A stretch of DNA of 64,000 nucleotides from Phreatobacter stygius (GTDB taxonomy: Bacteria; Pseudomonadota; Alphaproteobacteria; Rhizobiales; Phreatobacteraceae): contig NZ_CP039690.1 in assembly GCF_005144885.1 (NCBI RefSeq), positions 4,415,001-4,479,000 of the forward strand, read 5' to 3'. A program made the position numbers and the translations under genes. The notes under the pieces were generated by a model. The model saw only the letters and a list, made by a program, of their open reading frames with translations. It ran no database searches and was not told the origin of the DNA. Shown piece by piece: positions 8,125-17,294 of this stretch (the first letter of the stretch is position 1; each line of letters starts with the position of its first letter).

Positions 8125-8706
8125 TCACCGCAACCCGTCCCATTTGGCGATCGCATCCTGGGTCAAGCCGCCCATGCGCGCATGCGGACGCCCGCCGGTG
8201 GTCATGGCCAGCGCGAACAGGATCTCGTCGGCGCGCGGCGCATCGGCCACCGAAATGGTGATGCCGTCGAAATGGCTGCGCACATAGGCCGCGTCCTTGT
8301 GGTGGATCGGCACGTCGAGAATTGCGCCCATGGCCCCCATCTTGGTCATGGATGGCACGATGGAGAGCGCCTGGCCGAGCAGTTCGCGCATGGCATAGCC
8401 GCCGGGCACGTGCCAGAGCGCACCGTGCTCCAGTTCGCCGCCGGCACCGACCAGCGAGCCCTTGCCATAGGCCTCGATCGCCTTGGGATCGCCGCCGAGC
8501 GCCGCCAGCAGCTTGGTCGAGCATTCGAGCCCGAGCGGCTTCAACGCCTCCATCATGCCGGTGACATCGGCCTCGTAGCGGCCGGCAAAGGGGTTCTTCA
8601 GCACGCAGGCGACGAAGCCTTTCAGGATCGGCCTGTCGAGCTTCGGCCCGCCGTCATGGCGCACTTCCTCGACCCCGACGACTATCTTCCGGACATTGAC
8701 GGTCAT
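8125..8706 (-). CDS. amino acid synthesis family protein (DUF1185)
   Basis: A 193-residue protein recognisable as the DUF1185 / amino acid synthesis family by its opening VRKIVVGVEEVRHDGG, the LKNPFAGRYEADV segment and the GSLVGAGGELEHGALWH stretch. No catalytic role is established for the family; the name comes from an old association. Its start overlaps the stop of the UPF0280 gene by four bases (ATGA), so it is the last member of the heterocycle operon. Repeated co-occurrence with UPF0280 proteins in such clusters, as I recall it, suggests a shared pathway step. The toxin-antitoxin promoter lies just downstream. Confidence 0.85.
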   Translation of the reverse strand: MTVNVRKIVVGVEEVRHDGGPKLDRPILKGFVACVLKNPFAGRYEADVTGMMEALKPLGLECSTKLLAALGGDPKAIEAYGKGSLVGAGGELEHGALWHVPGGYAMRELLGQALSIVPSMTKMGAMGAILDVPIHHKDAAYVRSHFDGITISVADAPRADEILFALAMTTGGRPHARMGGLTQDAIAKWDGLR

Positions 8707-9569
8707 GGTCTCAACTCCCTGAGGCGTGTGAACGGCCCGAGGGTGATGGTCTCACCCTTCAGGCTGAGGGCGGCATCACGAATGAGCCCTCGCTTGCGGA
8801 ACTGGTCGGCGCGGACACGGCCGGCTTCGAGCGCCAGCCCGATCTCTTGCAGGCTGAGGTCGCCGACGCCGACGGTCACCAGCCTGTCGCCGAGATCGCT
8901 GTCGGGGTCGAGATCGCGTGCCGGCCGGCGCTGGATCGCCGGGTGATCGAGGTCGACGGCATTGGCGATCAGTGTGGCTGCGGCATCGGCGGACGCCGCG
9001 TCGCGGGCGAGCACCGTCACGGAATCGGCGATGCCGAGCGAGAACGAACGCCCTTGCGCGCCCGACGTCGCGATGCCGCCAATGCCGTCGCCGTGCTTGA
9101 GCGTGATGCTGCCGTTCAGCGTGGGAATCGCGCCACGCGAGAAATCGGCGGCGAGCGCCACCTCCATGGTCTCGCTCTCGGTCAGAAAGATCGCGATGTC
9201 GCCGCCGTCATTGACGAAAGCGCGGTCGAGCGGCGCGGCCTCGGTCATGATATCCAGGAGCTCGTCGGCGACCGCGCCGGCCACTGCCGCCATCGGCGTG
9301 ACGAAGGTTCCGGCATGGGGCCGGCAGGCCGCCAGCATGCGTTTGGCCACCGCGGTCTCGACCTGCGGCCGGTCGCTCATCGCCTTGCGCAATTCGGTCA
9401 ATTCGCCGGCAAGCTCCGGCAGGATGGTCTGGAACCGCGCGATCGCCGCCTCATAGGCGTCCTTCACCGCGCTCGATGCGCCCCAGGCCCGGGTCACGAC
9501 ATCGATCGGCCCGTGCTGCAGATGCAGCCGGTCGCCGGTGAGCCATTGCACGGAAGGGCTGTCCCACAT
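8703..9569 (-). CDS. UPF0280 family protein (ApbE superfamily)
   Basis: A 288-residue protein. The segments FVTPMAAVAGAVADELLDIM and AFVNDGGDIAI match UPF0280 (COG2122), uncharacterised relatives of ApbE. ApbE itself attaches FMN covalently to flavoproteins, and its NDGGDI-like region binds FAD and metal. It follows the MarR gene by four bases and overlaps the DUF1185 gene. Because the operon includes an Fe-S reductase that may need a flavin, a flavin-transfer or flavin-handling role is an attractive guess. Nothing in the sequence proves it. There is no lipoprotein signal, unlike many periplasmic ApbE proteins, so it is likely cytoplasmic. Confidence 0.85.
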   Translation of the reverse strand: MWDSPSVQWLTGDRLHLQHGPIDVVTRAWGASSAVKDAYEAAIARFQTILPELAGELTELRKAMSDRPQVETAVAKRMLAACRPHAGTFVTPMAAVAGAVADELLDIMTEAAPLDRAFVNDGGDIAIFLTESETMEVALAADFSRGAIPTLNGSITLKHGDGIGGIATSGAQGRSFSLGIADSVTVLARDAASADAAATLIANAVDLDHPAIQRRPARDLDPDSDLGDRLVTVGVGDLSLQEIGLALEAGRVRADQFRKRGLIRDAALSLKGETITLGPFTRLRELRP

Positions 9570-9573
9570 CGTC

Positions 9574-10041
9574 TCAGCCGAGCTTGGTCAAGAGCCGGAC
9601 CAGGGTCTCGGCCTCGTCGGGGGTGAGCGGCGCCAATGTCTTGTCGGTGACCTCGATGCCCCGTGCCTTCATGGCCTCGACTGTCTCGCGGCCGACATCG
9701 GTCAGCTCGAGCAGCACCAGGCGGGCGTCGTTGGGGTCGACCGAGGGTGTCACCAGGCCACGCTTGGCGAGCCGCCCGGCAACCCCGAACATGGTCGCCG
9801 GATCGATGCCGACGAGCCGCCCGAGCGCGTTCTGCGAGGTGGCGCCGAGATCATGCAGTTTGGCGAGCGCCGCATATTGGACCGGCGTCACCTCGAAACC
9901 CGACATGACCTGATCGAAGATCGCGGTGGCGCGCTGATGCGAGCGCCGGATCAGGAAGCCGATCTGGTCTTCCAGCACATAACCCTTCACCGAGGCCGGA
10001 TCGGTGCCGGGCGAAGTTGCGGCCTGCCTGTTTGCGGTCAT
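9574..10041 (-). CDS. MarR-family transcriptional regulator
   Basis: A 155-residue winged-helix protein. The MarR core is clear: VTPVQYAALAKLHDLGATSQNALGRLVGIDPATMFGVAGRLAKRGLV forms the recognition region and DPNDARLVLLELTDVGRE the wing. The ATG at 10041 overlaps the reductase stop by four bases. A frame open for another 765 bases upstream lies antisense-like over the reductase gene and has no family similarity. As the only regulator inside the heterocycle cluster, it is the best candidate for binding the palindromes at 19381-19400 and 24280-24299. The ligand would presumably be the substrate or an early intermediate. Confidence 0.88.
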   Translation of the reverse strand: MTANRQAATSPGTDPASVKGYVLEDQIGFLIRRSHQRATAIFDQVMSGFEVTPVQYAALAKLHDLGATSQNALGRLVGIDPATMFGVAGRLAKRGLVTPSVDPNDARLVLLELTDVGRETVEAMKARGIEVTDKTLAPLTPDEAETLVRLLTKLG

Positions 10042-11546
10042 GCACGGGCTCCCGGGAAAGGCCAGGGATTGTCGGTGTCCCAGCCGTCGATGCGGGCCTG
10101 CGGCGCCACATCGCGCAGGATGTCGCCGATCGACACGACATCCTCCATATGGCCGCCGAGCTTCTCGTAGAGCGCGCGCGGCAAGGTGAATTCGATCGGT
10201 GCGACGATGGCCGGCGTCGGCACGTAACCGAAGGCGTTCTTCGGCAGCTTGGTGACATCGGCCATGACGGTGATGCCGCCGCCCGGCCAGAGATAGACCG
10301 GTGCGCCGCCCATGGTGACGCGGGTTTCGCCCTTGGCGACCGAGCGGGTCAGCAGAACCGGGTTTTCGGTGACGCCGGCGCGCAGCGAACCGCCGGCGCC
10401 GGCCATGAACAGCACGGTGCAGAGCGACGGCTCGCAATTCTCGCCGATGCGGTCGACCACCCTCATCACCGGCTCCGGGATGGCAGCCGGCACCGGCACC
10501 AGATTGTCGTCCAGCACGCAATAGAGGAAATGCTCGCCGGTGGTCGAGGTCATCAACAGGCGAAGCCCGGGCCAGGCGGTTTCCGGATCGATCTTCTGGA
10601 TGATCGACAGGGGATCCTCGATATCCGTGCCGCCCCAGCCGATGCCCGGATTGGCCACCTGGAAATAGCGGCCGGGCGTCGATTTTCGCCCGCGAACGCG
10701 GATGCCGGCCTGTCTCATGTCGAGCACGCGGCCGGCCTGGTGTTCGGTCAGCACGCCGGTGATGTGGTCGTCGACCACGATCACCTCGTCGACATGGCCG
10801 AGCCATTGCTTGGCGAAGATGCCGACGGTCGCCGACCCGCAGCCGACCCGCATGCGCTGTTCCGGCTTGCCGTCGACGATCGGCGCGGCATTGGCTTCCA
10901 CCACCACCTCATGGCCGCCGTCGATCACCATGGTCACCGGTTCGCCGGCGCAAAGCTTGAGCATGGTGTCGCAGGTGACATTGCCCTCTTTCTTGGAGCC
11001 GCCGGTCAAGTGCCGGACGCCGCCGATGGAGAGCATCTGCGAGCCATATTCGGCGGTCGAGACATGGCCGACCTGCTCGCCATTGACCCGTATCGGCGCC
11101 GCCTCCGGGCCGAGGTGCCGGTCGGTGTCGATCTTCACCTTGACGCCGCAATAGCTGAAAATGCCTTCGGTCACGACGGTGACCGTGTCGACGCCCGCGT
11201 GCTCGGCCGAGACGATGAACGGCGCCGGCTTGTAGTCGGGATAGGTGGTGCCGGAGCCGATGCCGGTGACGAAGGTTCGGTTCGGGTCGAGCGCCTGGCC
11301 GTCCCAGTCGTTGCGGCCGAACTCGACCAGCTTGCCGCCGTCCTCGATCGTCTTGGCGAGCAGCACGACCGGATCGGTGCGGACGAGCTGGCCGTTCTCG
11401 TTGGCGTAGCGCGAGCAGGCGCCGGCGCGGCCCGGACGGATCCGGCAGAGCACCGGGCAGGCATCGCAGCGCAGGATGCCGTCGCCTTCGGCGGCACCGA
11501 ATTTTTTCGAACGGGCTTCCCGCGAGAGCTGGTCGGTGGCGGTCAT
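10038..11546 (-). CDS. 6-hydroxynicotinate reductase-like Fe-S protein
   Basis: A 502-residue protein. Near the N-terminus a Cys cluster CDACPVLCRIRPGRAGAC (Cys27, 30, 34, 44) should bind a 4Fe-4S centre; the remaining 450 residues form one conserved domain. I recognise the family annotated as 6-hydroxynicotinate reductase, which reduces 6-hydroxynicotinate to 1,4,5,6-tetrahydro-6-oxonicotinate using reduced ferredoxin in the fermentative pathway. An adjacent molybdenum hydroxylase fits that route. The start at 11546 has GGGAGG seven bases ahead. The MarR gene overlaps its stop. The true substrate could be another hydroxylated N-heterocycle. Confidence 0.75.
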   Translation of the reverse strand: MTATDQLSREARSKKFGAAEGDGILRCDACPVLCRIRPGRAGACSRYANENGQLVRTDPVVLLAKTIEDGGKLVEFGRNDWDGQALDPNRTFVTGIGSGTTYPDYKPAPFIVSAEHAGVDTVTVVTEGIFSYCGVKVKIDTDRHLGPEAAPIRVNGEQVGHVSTAEYGSQMLSIGGVRHLTGGSKKEGNVTCDTMLKLCAGEPVTMVIDGGHEVVVEANAAPIVDGKPEQRMRVGCGSATVGIFAKQWLGHVDEVIVVDDHITGVLTEHQAGRVLDMRQAGIRVRGRKSTPGRYFQVANPGIGWGGTDIEDPLSIIQKIDPETAWPGLRLLMTSTTGEHFLYCVLDDNLVPVPAAIPEPVMRVVDRIGENCEPSLCTVLFMAGAGGSLRAGVTENPVLLTRSVAKGETRVTMGGAPVYLWPGGGITVMADVTKLPKNAFGYVPTPAIVAPIEFTLPRALYEKLGGHMEDVVSIGDILRDVAPQARIDGWDTDNPWPFPGARA

Positions 11547-11616
11547 CAGGACCTCCCGATGGGTTGGGCGACAACTCTCAATATCGGGTTGCGCGGCCGA
11601 GATGAGTGCGAAATCA

Positions 11617-11665
11617 ACCCTCTCCCATAGGGAGAGGGTGCCCGCGTCAGCGCGCGGGTGAGGGG
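11617..11665 (-). repeat. palindromic intergenic repeat unit A
   Basis: The unit starts with a hairpin whose 10-base arms, ACCCTCTCCC and GGGAGAGGGT, flank ATA (11617-11639). A second GC hairpin follows, CCCGCG with CGCGGG (11641-11658), and then TGAGGGG. Read on the minus strand it has the same order of parts as unit B 85 bp away, so the two units face each other. This resembles REP/BIME or Rhizobium intergenic mosaic elements. It sits between the Mo-hydroxylase and the reductase genes. Confidence 0.75.
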
Positions 11666-11749
11666 ACGTCCATATCCGGATAAATCTGGCCCTGGCCGCA
11701 CTCGACGCGCCTGAAGTGAGAGGCGCCGTGCCTGTTCTACGGGCTTACG

Positions 11750-11798
11750 CCCCTCACCCGGCGCCTGCCGGCGCCACCCTCTCCCTATGGGAGAGGGT
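11750..11798 (+). repeat. palindromic intergenic repeat unit B
   Basis: The order is CCCCTCACCC (11750-11759), hairpin GGCGCC-TGCC-GGCGCC (11760-11775), then a perfect hairpin with arms ACCCTCTCCC and GGGAGAGGGT around TAT (11776-11798). It is the inverted partner of unit A. Together they fill much of the 361-bp gap 11547-11907, in which I see no gene. Paired palindromes of this type can stabilise or terminate transcripts, or bind nucleoid proteins. Confidence 0.75.
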
Positions 11799-11907
11799 CG
11801 GTTCGTTAGCGCCCTTCGCTCGCCCCCTGTTGGAGGAGCACTGCGCTGCGGCCGAGCGCCAACGTCCAAGGACGGGTTGTTCTCAACATGGGTCACCGTC
11901 GAACTCA

Positions 11908-14661
11908 TCATTCCGCGGCCTCCCGCACCTGCAGGGCTTCCCAGAGCTTGTGCGGCAGCACCGGCACCTCGCGCATGCGCACGCCGGTGGCGTGACGGAT
12001 CGCCGAGAGGATGGCCGGGGCGGTGGCGACCAGCGCCGGCTCGCCGACGCCCTTGGCGCCGAACGGACCTTCCGGCTCGGGGTCCTCGATCAGCTTGACC
12101 ACGATGTCGGGCATGTCGCCGGCGGTCGGGATCAGGTAGTCGTGCAGGTTCTCGGTGCGGCCGGGCAGATATTCTTCCATCAGTGCCAGGCCGAGACCCT
12201 GGGCGATGCCGCCATGGACCTGGCCTTCGGTCAGCGTCGGATTGATGGCCCGGCCGACATCATGGGCGGCGACGATGCGGGTCACCTTGACGGTGCCGAG
12301 CACCCGGTCGACCACGACTTCGGCGACCTGGGCGGCGAAGCCGTAAGTTGCATAGGGAATGCCCTGGCCCTTGGCGTCGAGCACGGTGGTCGGCGGGTCG
12401 TACTGGCCTTCGCCCGCCAGCACAATGCCGGTCTCGTCGGCCTCGAGGGTGGCGAGGTCGATCACCCGGCCAGCCTCGCCGTCGGCGACGGTCAGCCTGG
12501 TGCCGTCGAGCTTCAGTTTCGCCTGCGGCCCGGCATTGGCGAGCGCCAGGATCTTGGCGCGCAGGTCGAGGCCGGCGAGCTTGGAGGCATTGCCCGACAC
12601 GAAGGTCTGGCGCGAGGCCGAGGTCTTGCCGGCATCATAGGTCCGGTCGGTGTCGCCGATGACGAAGTCGAAATCGGTGGTCGGCAAACCCAGCGCGTCG
12701 GCGGCGATCTGCAAGAGCACCGTGGTCGAGCCCTGGCCAATGTCGACGGCACCGTTGAGGAAGGTCAGCTTGCCCCCGGCGGTCAGCGTGATGCGCATGC
12801 GCGACGGGTTCGACATCGAGGTATTGCCGCAGCCGTACCACATGCAGGCGACGCCGATACCCCTGGCGATGCGGCCGCCCTTGGCGTTCTCGGCTTCAGC
12901 CGCCGCGACCATGGCGTCATAATCGGCTTTGACCGCGTCGAGGCATTGCGGCAGGCCGGCGGAGGCATGCAGCACCTGGCCGGTCGGTGTCCGGTCGCCA
13001 TGGTCGATGGCGTTGATGCGGCGGATCGCCCAGCGGTCGAGCCCGAGCTGCTCGGCGAGATCGTCGATCAATGTTTCGCCGGCGATCGCCGCCTGGGGCA
13101 CGCCGAAGCCGCGGAAGGCGCCGGCCGGCACCTCGTGGGTGTGCACGGCGCGCGTGGCATTCTTCACATGCGGCACCTTGTAGGGGCCGGTGGCATGGAC
13201 CGGCACGCGGTTCGCCACTGTCGGTCCCCAGGAGGCATAGGCACCGGTGTTGAAGTCCCCGGTCATCTCATAGGCGGTGAAGCGGCCTTGCGTGTCGGCC
13301 GAGGCCTTGGCCCAGATTTTCGATGGGTGGCGCTTGGTGGTCGACGCCATGCTCTCGGTGCGCGAATAGATCACGCGCACCGGCTTGCCGGTAAGCCAGG
13401 CCGCGACGGCGATCAGCGGCTGGATCGATACGTCGAGCTTGCCGCCGAAGCCGCCACCGCAGGCGGTCGGCACGATCCGGACGCTGGCCATCGGCACGCC
13501 GATGACGCGGGCGACCTCTTCCTGGTCCATGACCGCGGCCTGGGTGCAGGCGGTCACCTCGATCCGGTCGCCGACACGCAGGGCGTAACCGGCTTCCGGC
13601 TCGATATAGGCATGTTCGACGAAGCCGGTGCGGAAGTGGCCTTCAGCCGTTGCGGCACCCAGCCGATGGCCTGCTTCGACATCGCCGGTTTCGAGATAGC
13701 CGCGGGTCAGCACATTGTCGGGAATATTGGCGTGCAGGGCCGGCGCGCCTTCGGTCAGTCCGGCCTCGACGCCGATCAGCGCGGCATCGACGGTCCAGGC
13801 GATCGGCAGGGCGGCATCGGCAAGGCCTTCCACCGCCTCGCGCGTGCCGACCAGGGCCAGCACGGCCTCGCCGCGATAGCGCACGAAGCCTGGCGCCAGC
13901 ACCGGCTGGTCCTTGATGGTCGGGAAGATGCCGAAGGAGTTGGCACCGGGAATGTCGGCCGCGGTCAGGATGGCGGCAAGGCCGGGATGGGCCGATTTCA
14001 CCGCCTCGAGATCGCCGAACGTGAAGCGGGCATGGGCATGGGGCGAGCGCACCGCGCGCAGCCACAGGGCATCGGCCGGCGCGCTGTCGGCGCCGAACTT
14101 GTCGGTGCCGGCAACCTTGGCGACGCCGTCGGCGCGGGCGATGCGCGCGCCGACCGCCGCGCCGGCTTCGGCCAGTGGCGCGAGACTGTTGGTACCGCGC
14201 GCCACGTCGGCGATCGCTTCGATGATCTTGACATAGCCGGTGCAGCGGCAGAGCACGCCACCGATGCCGTCCTCGATGTCGCGACGGCTGGGGTTCTGGT
14301 TGCGGCCGAGCAGGTCGGCGGCGGCCATGATCATGCCCGGGGTGCAGATGCCGCATTGGGCCGCGCCATGGGCGAGAAAGGCTGCACGCAGCCGGTCGAC
14401 AACCGGATGCTGCGCCTCGATGGTGGTGATTGCCTTGCCCTCGGCCTGGGCGGTCGAGATGAGGCAGGAGCAGACCTGCTCACCCTCCATCAGCACGGTG
14501 CAGGCGCCACAATCGCCGGCGTCGCAACCGATCTTGGTGCCGGTCAGGCCCATGCGCTCGCGCAGCGTGTCGGCAAGCGAGGCGAACGGCGCCGCCGCCA
14601 CCTGATGGACCGCCCCATTCACATGCAAGGTCAGAGCGATCTCGCTCGGCTTGTCGAGCAT
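11908..14661 (-). CDS. fused 2Fe-2S / molybdopterin hydroxylase (xanthine dehydrogenase family)
   Basis: 917 residues in two parts. Residues 1-160 are the small subunit: a plant-type 2Fe-2S site at Cys46, 51, 54 and 66 and a second at Cys103, 106, 138 and 140. From about 170 onward is the molybdopterin subunit, with CGGGFGGK and, near the C-terminus, GAKGVGEPA holding the catalytic Glu. The separate FAD subunit is encoded directly upstream, and the two genes overlap (TGATG). Such enzymes hydroxylate N-heterocycles with water-derived oxygen. With the reductase downstream, nicotinate or a similar ring is the likely substrate. Fusion of the small and large subunits is less common than separate genes. 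Confidence 0.9.
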   Translation of the reverse strand: MLDKPSEIALTLHVNGAVHQVAAAPFASLADTLRERMGLTGTKIGCDAGDCGACTVLMEGEQVCSCLISTAQAEGKAITTIEAQHPVVDRLRAAFLAHGAAQCGICTPGMIMAAADLLGRNQNPSRRDIEDGIGGVLCRCTGYVKIIEAIADVARGTNSLAPLAEAGAAVGARIARADGVAKVAGTDKFGADSAPADALWLRAVRSPHAHARFTFGDLEAVKSAHPGLAAILTAADIPGANSFGIFPTIKDQPVLAPGFVRYRGEAVLALVGTREAVEGLADAALPIAWTVDAALIGVEAGLTEGAPALHANIPDNVLTRGYLETGDVEAGHRLGAATAEGHFRTGFVEHAYIEPEAGYALRVGDRIEVTACTQAAVMDQEEVARVIGVPMASVRIVPTACGGGFGGKLDVSIQPLIAVAAWLTGKPVRVIYSRTESMASTTKRHPSKIWAKASADTQGRFTAYEMTGDFNTGAYASWGPTVANRVPVHATGPYKVPHVKNATRAVHTHEVPAGAFRGFGVPQAAIAGETLIDDLAEQLGLDRWAIRRINAIDHGDRTPTGQVLHASAGLPQCLDAVKADYDAMVAAAEAENAKGGRIARGIGVACMWYGCGNTSMSNPSRMRITLTAGGKLTFLNGAVDIGQGSTTVLLQIAADALGLPTTDFDFVIGDTDRTYDAGKTSASRQTFVSGNASKLAGLDLRAKILALANAGPQAKLKLDGTRLTVADGEAGRVIDLATLEADETGIVLAGEGQYDPPTTVLDAKGQGIPYATYGFAAQVAEVVVDRVLGTVKVTRIVAAHDVGRAINPTLTEGQVHGGIAQGLGLALMEEYLPGRTENLHDYLIPTAGDMPDIVVKLIEDPEPEGPFGAKGVGEPALVATAPAILSAIRHATGVRMREVPVLPHKLWEALQVREAAE

Positions 14662-15527
14662 CAGGCGGCCCTCCGAAGGCTGTCTGCGGCAAGGTCGGAC
14701 AGGCAGTCGCGCACCAGGGCGAGCGCGGCCGCGCGGCGATACGCGCCGGTGGCGCGGACATCGTCGATCGGGGTCAGCCCATCGAGATGGTGGGGCGTGA
14801 CCAGCGATGCCGCCGCCGCGAGCGGCACACCCGCAAGCGTGGCTTCGAGGGCCGTCAGCCGCGCCGCCACCGCCGAGCAGGCGCCGACCGCGATCCGCGC
14901 CTCACTGATCCCGCCGGCCATGTCGACCGCGACGACGCCGGAGACCATGGCGATCGAAATGACCAGGTATTTGCGCGCGCCGAGCTTCTTGAAACAGGAG
15001 CGCGCATTGGCGAGCTTCGGGATGGTCAGCGCGGTGACGATCTCGTCGGCCCGCATCGCAGTGTGCCGATAGCCGTCGATGAACTGGCCGAGCGCCAGGC
15101 TGCGGCTGCCCGCGACGCTCGACAGCTCGACCTGCGCATCGAGCGCCAACAGGTTCGGGATGCCGTCGCCGGCCGGCGAAGCCGTGACGATATTGCCGGT
15201 GAGCGTGCCCAGATTCTGCACCTGCACGCCGCCGACCTCGCGCGCGGCCTGCCGATAGGCATCGAACAATGACGGCAGATCGGCGCGGATGAGATCGGTC
15301 CAGGTGGTCAGGCAGCCGAACCGCCAGTGGCTGCCCTCATCGGTGATGCCGCGCAGGCCGGGAATGGCGGTGAGGTCGAGCACGTCCTTGTGGGTCGGGT
15401 CGCCCCAGGCGCGCCTTGCGGTGCGCACCGGGTAGATGTCGGTGCCGCCGGCCAGGACGACGACGTCGTGGGCGGCGCGGATATTGAGCGCCTCGGCCAG
15501 TGTCGGGGGGCGGTGATAGCAGACCAT
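14661..15527 (-). CDS. FAD-binding subunit of molybdenum hydroxylase (CoxM-like)
   Basis: With the ATG at 15527 the product has 288 residues. I prefer this start because it forms a TGATG overlap with the HyuB stop and has GGAGG five bases ahead; an ATG at 15539 adds four residues. The N-terminal YHRPPTLAEAL and VVLAGGTDIYP are the FAD pyrophosphate-binding signature of the CO dehydrogenase flavoprotein family. QVQNLGTLTGNIVTASPAGD is the second FAD motif. It passes electrons from the Mo/Fe-S subunit encoded immediately downstream to an acceptor. The genes overlap at both ends, so this is a tightly coupled operon. Confidence 0.9.
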   Translation of the reverse strand: MVCYHRPPTLAEALNIRAAHDVVVLAGGTDIYPVRTARRAWGDPTHKDVLDLTAIPGLRGITDEGSHWRFGCLTTWTDLIRADLPSLFDAYRQAAREVGGVQVQNLGTLTGNIVTASPAGDGIPNLLALDAQVELSSVAGSRSLALGQFIDGYRHTAMRADEIVTALTIPKLANARSCFKKLGARKYLVISIAMVSGVVAVDMAGGISEARIAVGACSAVAARLTALEATLAGVPLAAAASLVTPHHLDGLTPIDDVRATGAYRRAAALALVRDCLSDLAADSLRRAA

Positions 15528-17242
15528 CAGGCCCTCCATCCCCAGAGTTTGGCGGCCTGGTCTGCGGTGTAATAGCCGCGCCCCACGTCGCGGGCGACGA
15601 GCGCCGGGTCGCGTTTCGCCGGATCGCCATAACCGCCGCCGCCTGGCGTCATCACCTCGACGCGGTCGCCGGCGCGGATCGCGATATCCTGGTCCTTGGA
15701 CAGGTGCTCGGGGATCGTGGTCGTGCCGTCACGGTGGATCCTGACGACATTGGGCGCGCCGTCGCCGCCACCCAGCACGCCTGGCGGGCCGAAGCGGCCG
15801 TGATCCATGACGAAGGAGGCGCGCGCCTCGCCGCGCAGCAATTCCATCTCATAGTGCACGCCGAAACCGCCGCGTTTCTCGCCGGCGCCGCCCGACCCTT
15901 CGCGCAGGGCGAAACGGCGGAACAGCACCGGGTAATATTGCTCCATCACCTCGATCGGCGCGGTCTTGGAAATGCCGATGGTCGAGCAGCCATTGGTCAG
16001 GCCGTCTTGCGTCGCGTTGCCGCCATAGCCACCGCCGGTGATCTTGTACATGACGTAGCTCGCCTGCTTGACGGGATCGAAGCCGCCGAGCGCGAAATTG
16101 CCGGAGGTGCCGGCCGGCGCCGCGGTCACCTTGTCGGGGATGGCCTGGACCAGGGCCAGGAACACCGCTTCCGCGATCCGTTGCGACACTTCCGCGGCGC
16201 AGCCCGAGACCGGGCGCGGATAGAGCGCATCGAGGAAGGTGCCGACGGGGCGCTTGATGGTCAGCGGTTCGAACGCGCCGGCATTGATCGGTACGTCGGG
16301 GAAGATGTGTTTCACGCCGAGATAGACCGCCGAATAGGTGGTCGCCACCACCGAGTTCATTGGCCCCTTGCAGGGCGGTGACGAGCCGGTGAAATCGAAA
16401 TCCAGGCTCTCGCCCTGCTTGGTCACGGTGAGCGCGATCTTCAGCGGCTCGTTCACCACTCCGTCGGAATCGACGAAGGCCTCGGAACGATAGACGCCGT
16501 CGGGGATCTGGCGGATTTCGGCGCACATGCGTTCGGCCGAACGCGCCCGGATCGCCTTGATCGCGACGTCGAGCGTTGCCGCGCCATATTTGGTCACCAG
16601 GTCCATCAGCCGGGTTTCGCCAACCAGCAGGGCGGCGGCCTGGGCCTTGATGTCGCCGATGCGCTGCTCGGCGATGCGGATGTTGGACGAGATGATCGCG
16701 AAGATCTCCTGGTCCATCTCACCTTTCTTGAACAGCTTGACCGGCGGCAGGCGCAGGCCCTCCTGCTCGACCTCGGTGGCCTTGGCCGAAAAGCCGCCCG
16801 GCACCATGCCGCCGATATCGGGCCAATGGCCGGTATTCTGCAGCCAGCAGAACAGGGCGCCATCGACGAAAACCGGCTTGGCGAAGCGCACGTCCATCAG
16901 ATGGGTGCCGCCGAGATAGGGGTCGTTGACGATATAGATATCGCCCGGTTCCGGCTTGCCGGCCTTGCCCTCGCGGATCAGCCGGATGATCTCCCCGGTC
17001 GAATATTGCATCGTGCCGACGAATACCGGCAGGCCGAATTCGCCCTGACTGATCAGGGCGCCGGTGTCGCGGTCATAGATGCCGTCGGCGCGGTCGTCGG
17101 CCTCGGCGATGACCGGCGAGAAGGCGGAGCGCGAGAAGGCGATGTCCATCTCGTTGCAGACCTGCTGCAGGCCGGCCTGGATCACCGCCAGCGTCAGCGC
17201 GTCAATGGCTTTTGCCTCTGTCGGCAGGCTCTGGAGGGTCAT
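15527..17242 (-). CDS. hyuB: hydantoinase/oxoprolinase subunit B family protein
   Basis: 571 residues matching the hydantoinase B/oxoprolinase family. Typical segments are the N-terminal LQQVCNEMDIAFSRSAFSPVIAEADDRADGIYD, the DIYIVNDPYLGGTHLMDV motif, and the Gly-rich C-terminus with GGGGYGDPAKRDP. Together with HyuA (ATP-dependent) it would hydrolyse a cyclic amide bond such as in hydantoins, 5-oxoproline or a lactam. Here it lies between HyuA and the flavin subunit of the Mo hydroxylase. A lactam made by the reductase pathway is therefore the obvious candidate. The HyuA gene ends 52 bp upstream. Confidence 0.9.
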   Translation of the reverse strand: MTLQSLPTEAKAIDALTLAVIQAGLQQVCNEMDIAFSRSAFSPVIAEADDRADGIYDRDTGALISQGEFGLPVFVGTMQYSTGEIIRLIREGKAGKPEPGDIYIVNDPYLGGTHLMDVRFAKPVFVDGALFCWLQNTGHWPDIGGMVPGGFSAKATEVEQEGLRLPPVKLFKKGEMDQEIFAIISSNIRIAEQRIGDIKAQAAALLVGETRLMDLVTKYGAATLDVAIKAIRARSAERMCAEIRQIPDGVYRSEAFVDSDGVVNEPLKIALTVTKQGESLDFDFTGSSPPCKGPMNSVVATTYSAVYLGVKHIFPDVPINAGAFEPLTIKRPVGTFLDALYPRPVSGCAAEVSQRIAEAVFLALVQAIPDKVTAAPAGTSGNFALGGFDPVKQASYVMYKITGGGYGGNATQDGLTNGCSTIGISKTAPIEVMEQYYPVLFRRFALREGSGGAGEKRGGFGVHYEMELLRGEARASFVMDHGRFGPPGVLGGGDGAPNVVRIHRDGTTTIPEHLSKDQDIAIRAGDRVEVMTPGGGGYGDPAKRDPALVARDVGRGYYTADQAAKLWGWRA

Positions 17243-17294
17243 GGCAGGGGCCTCCGGCCGTGACGATGCGAGGCCTTTTGGGCAGAGATCATTC

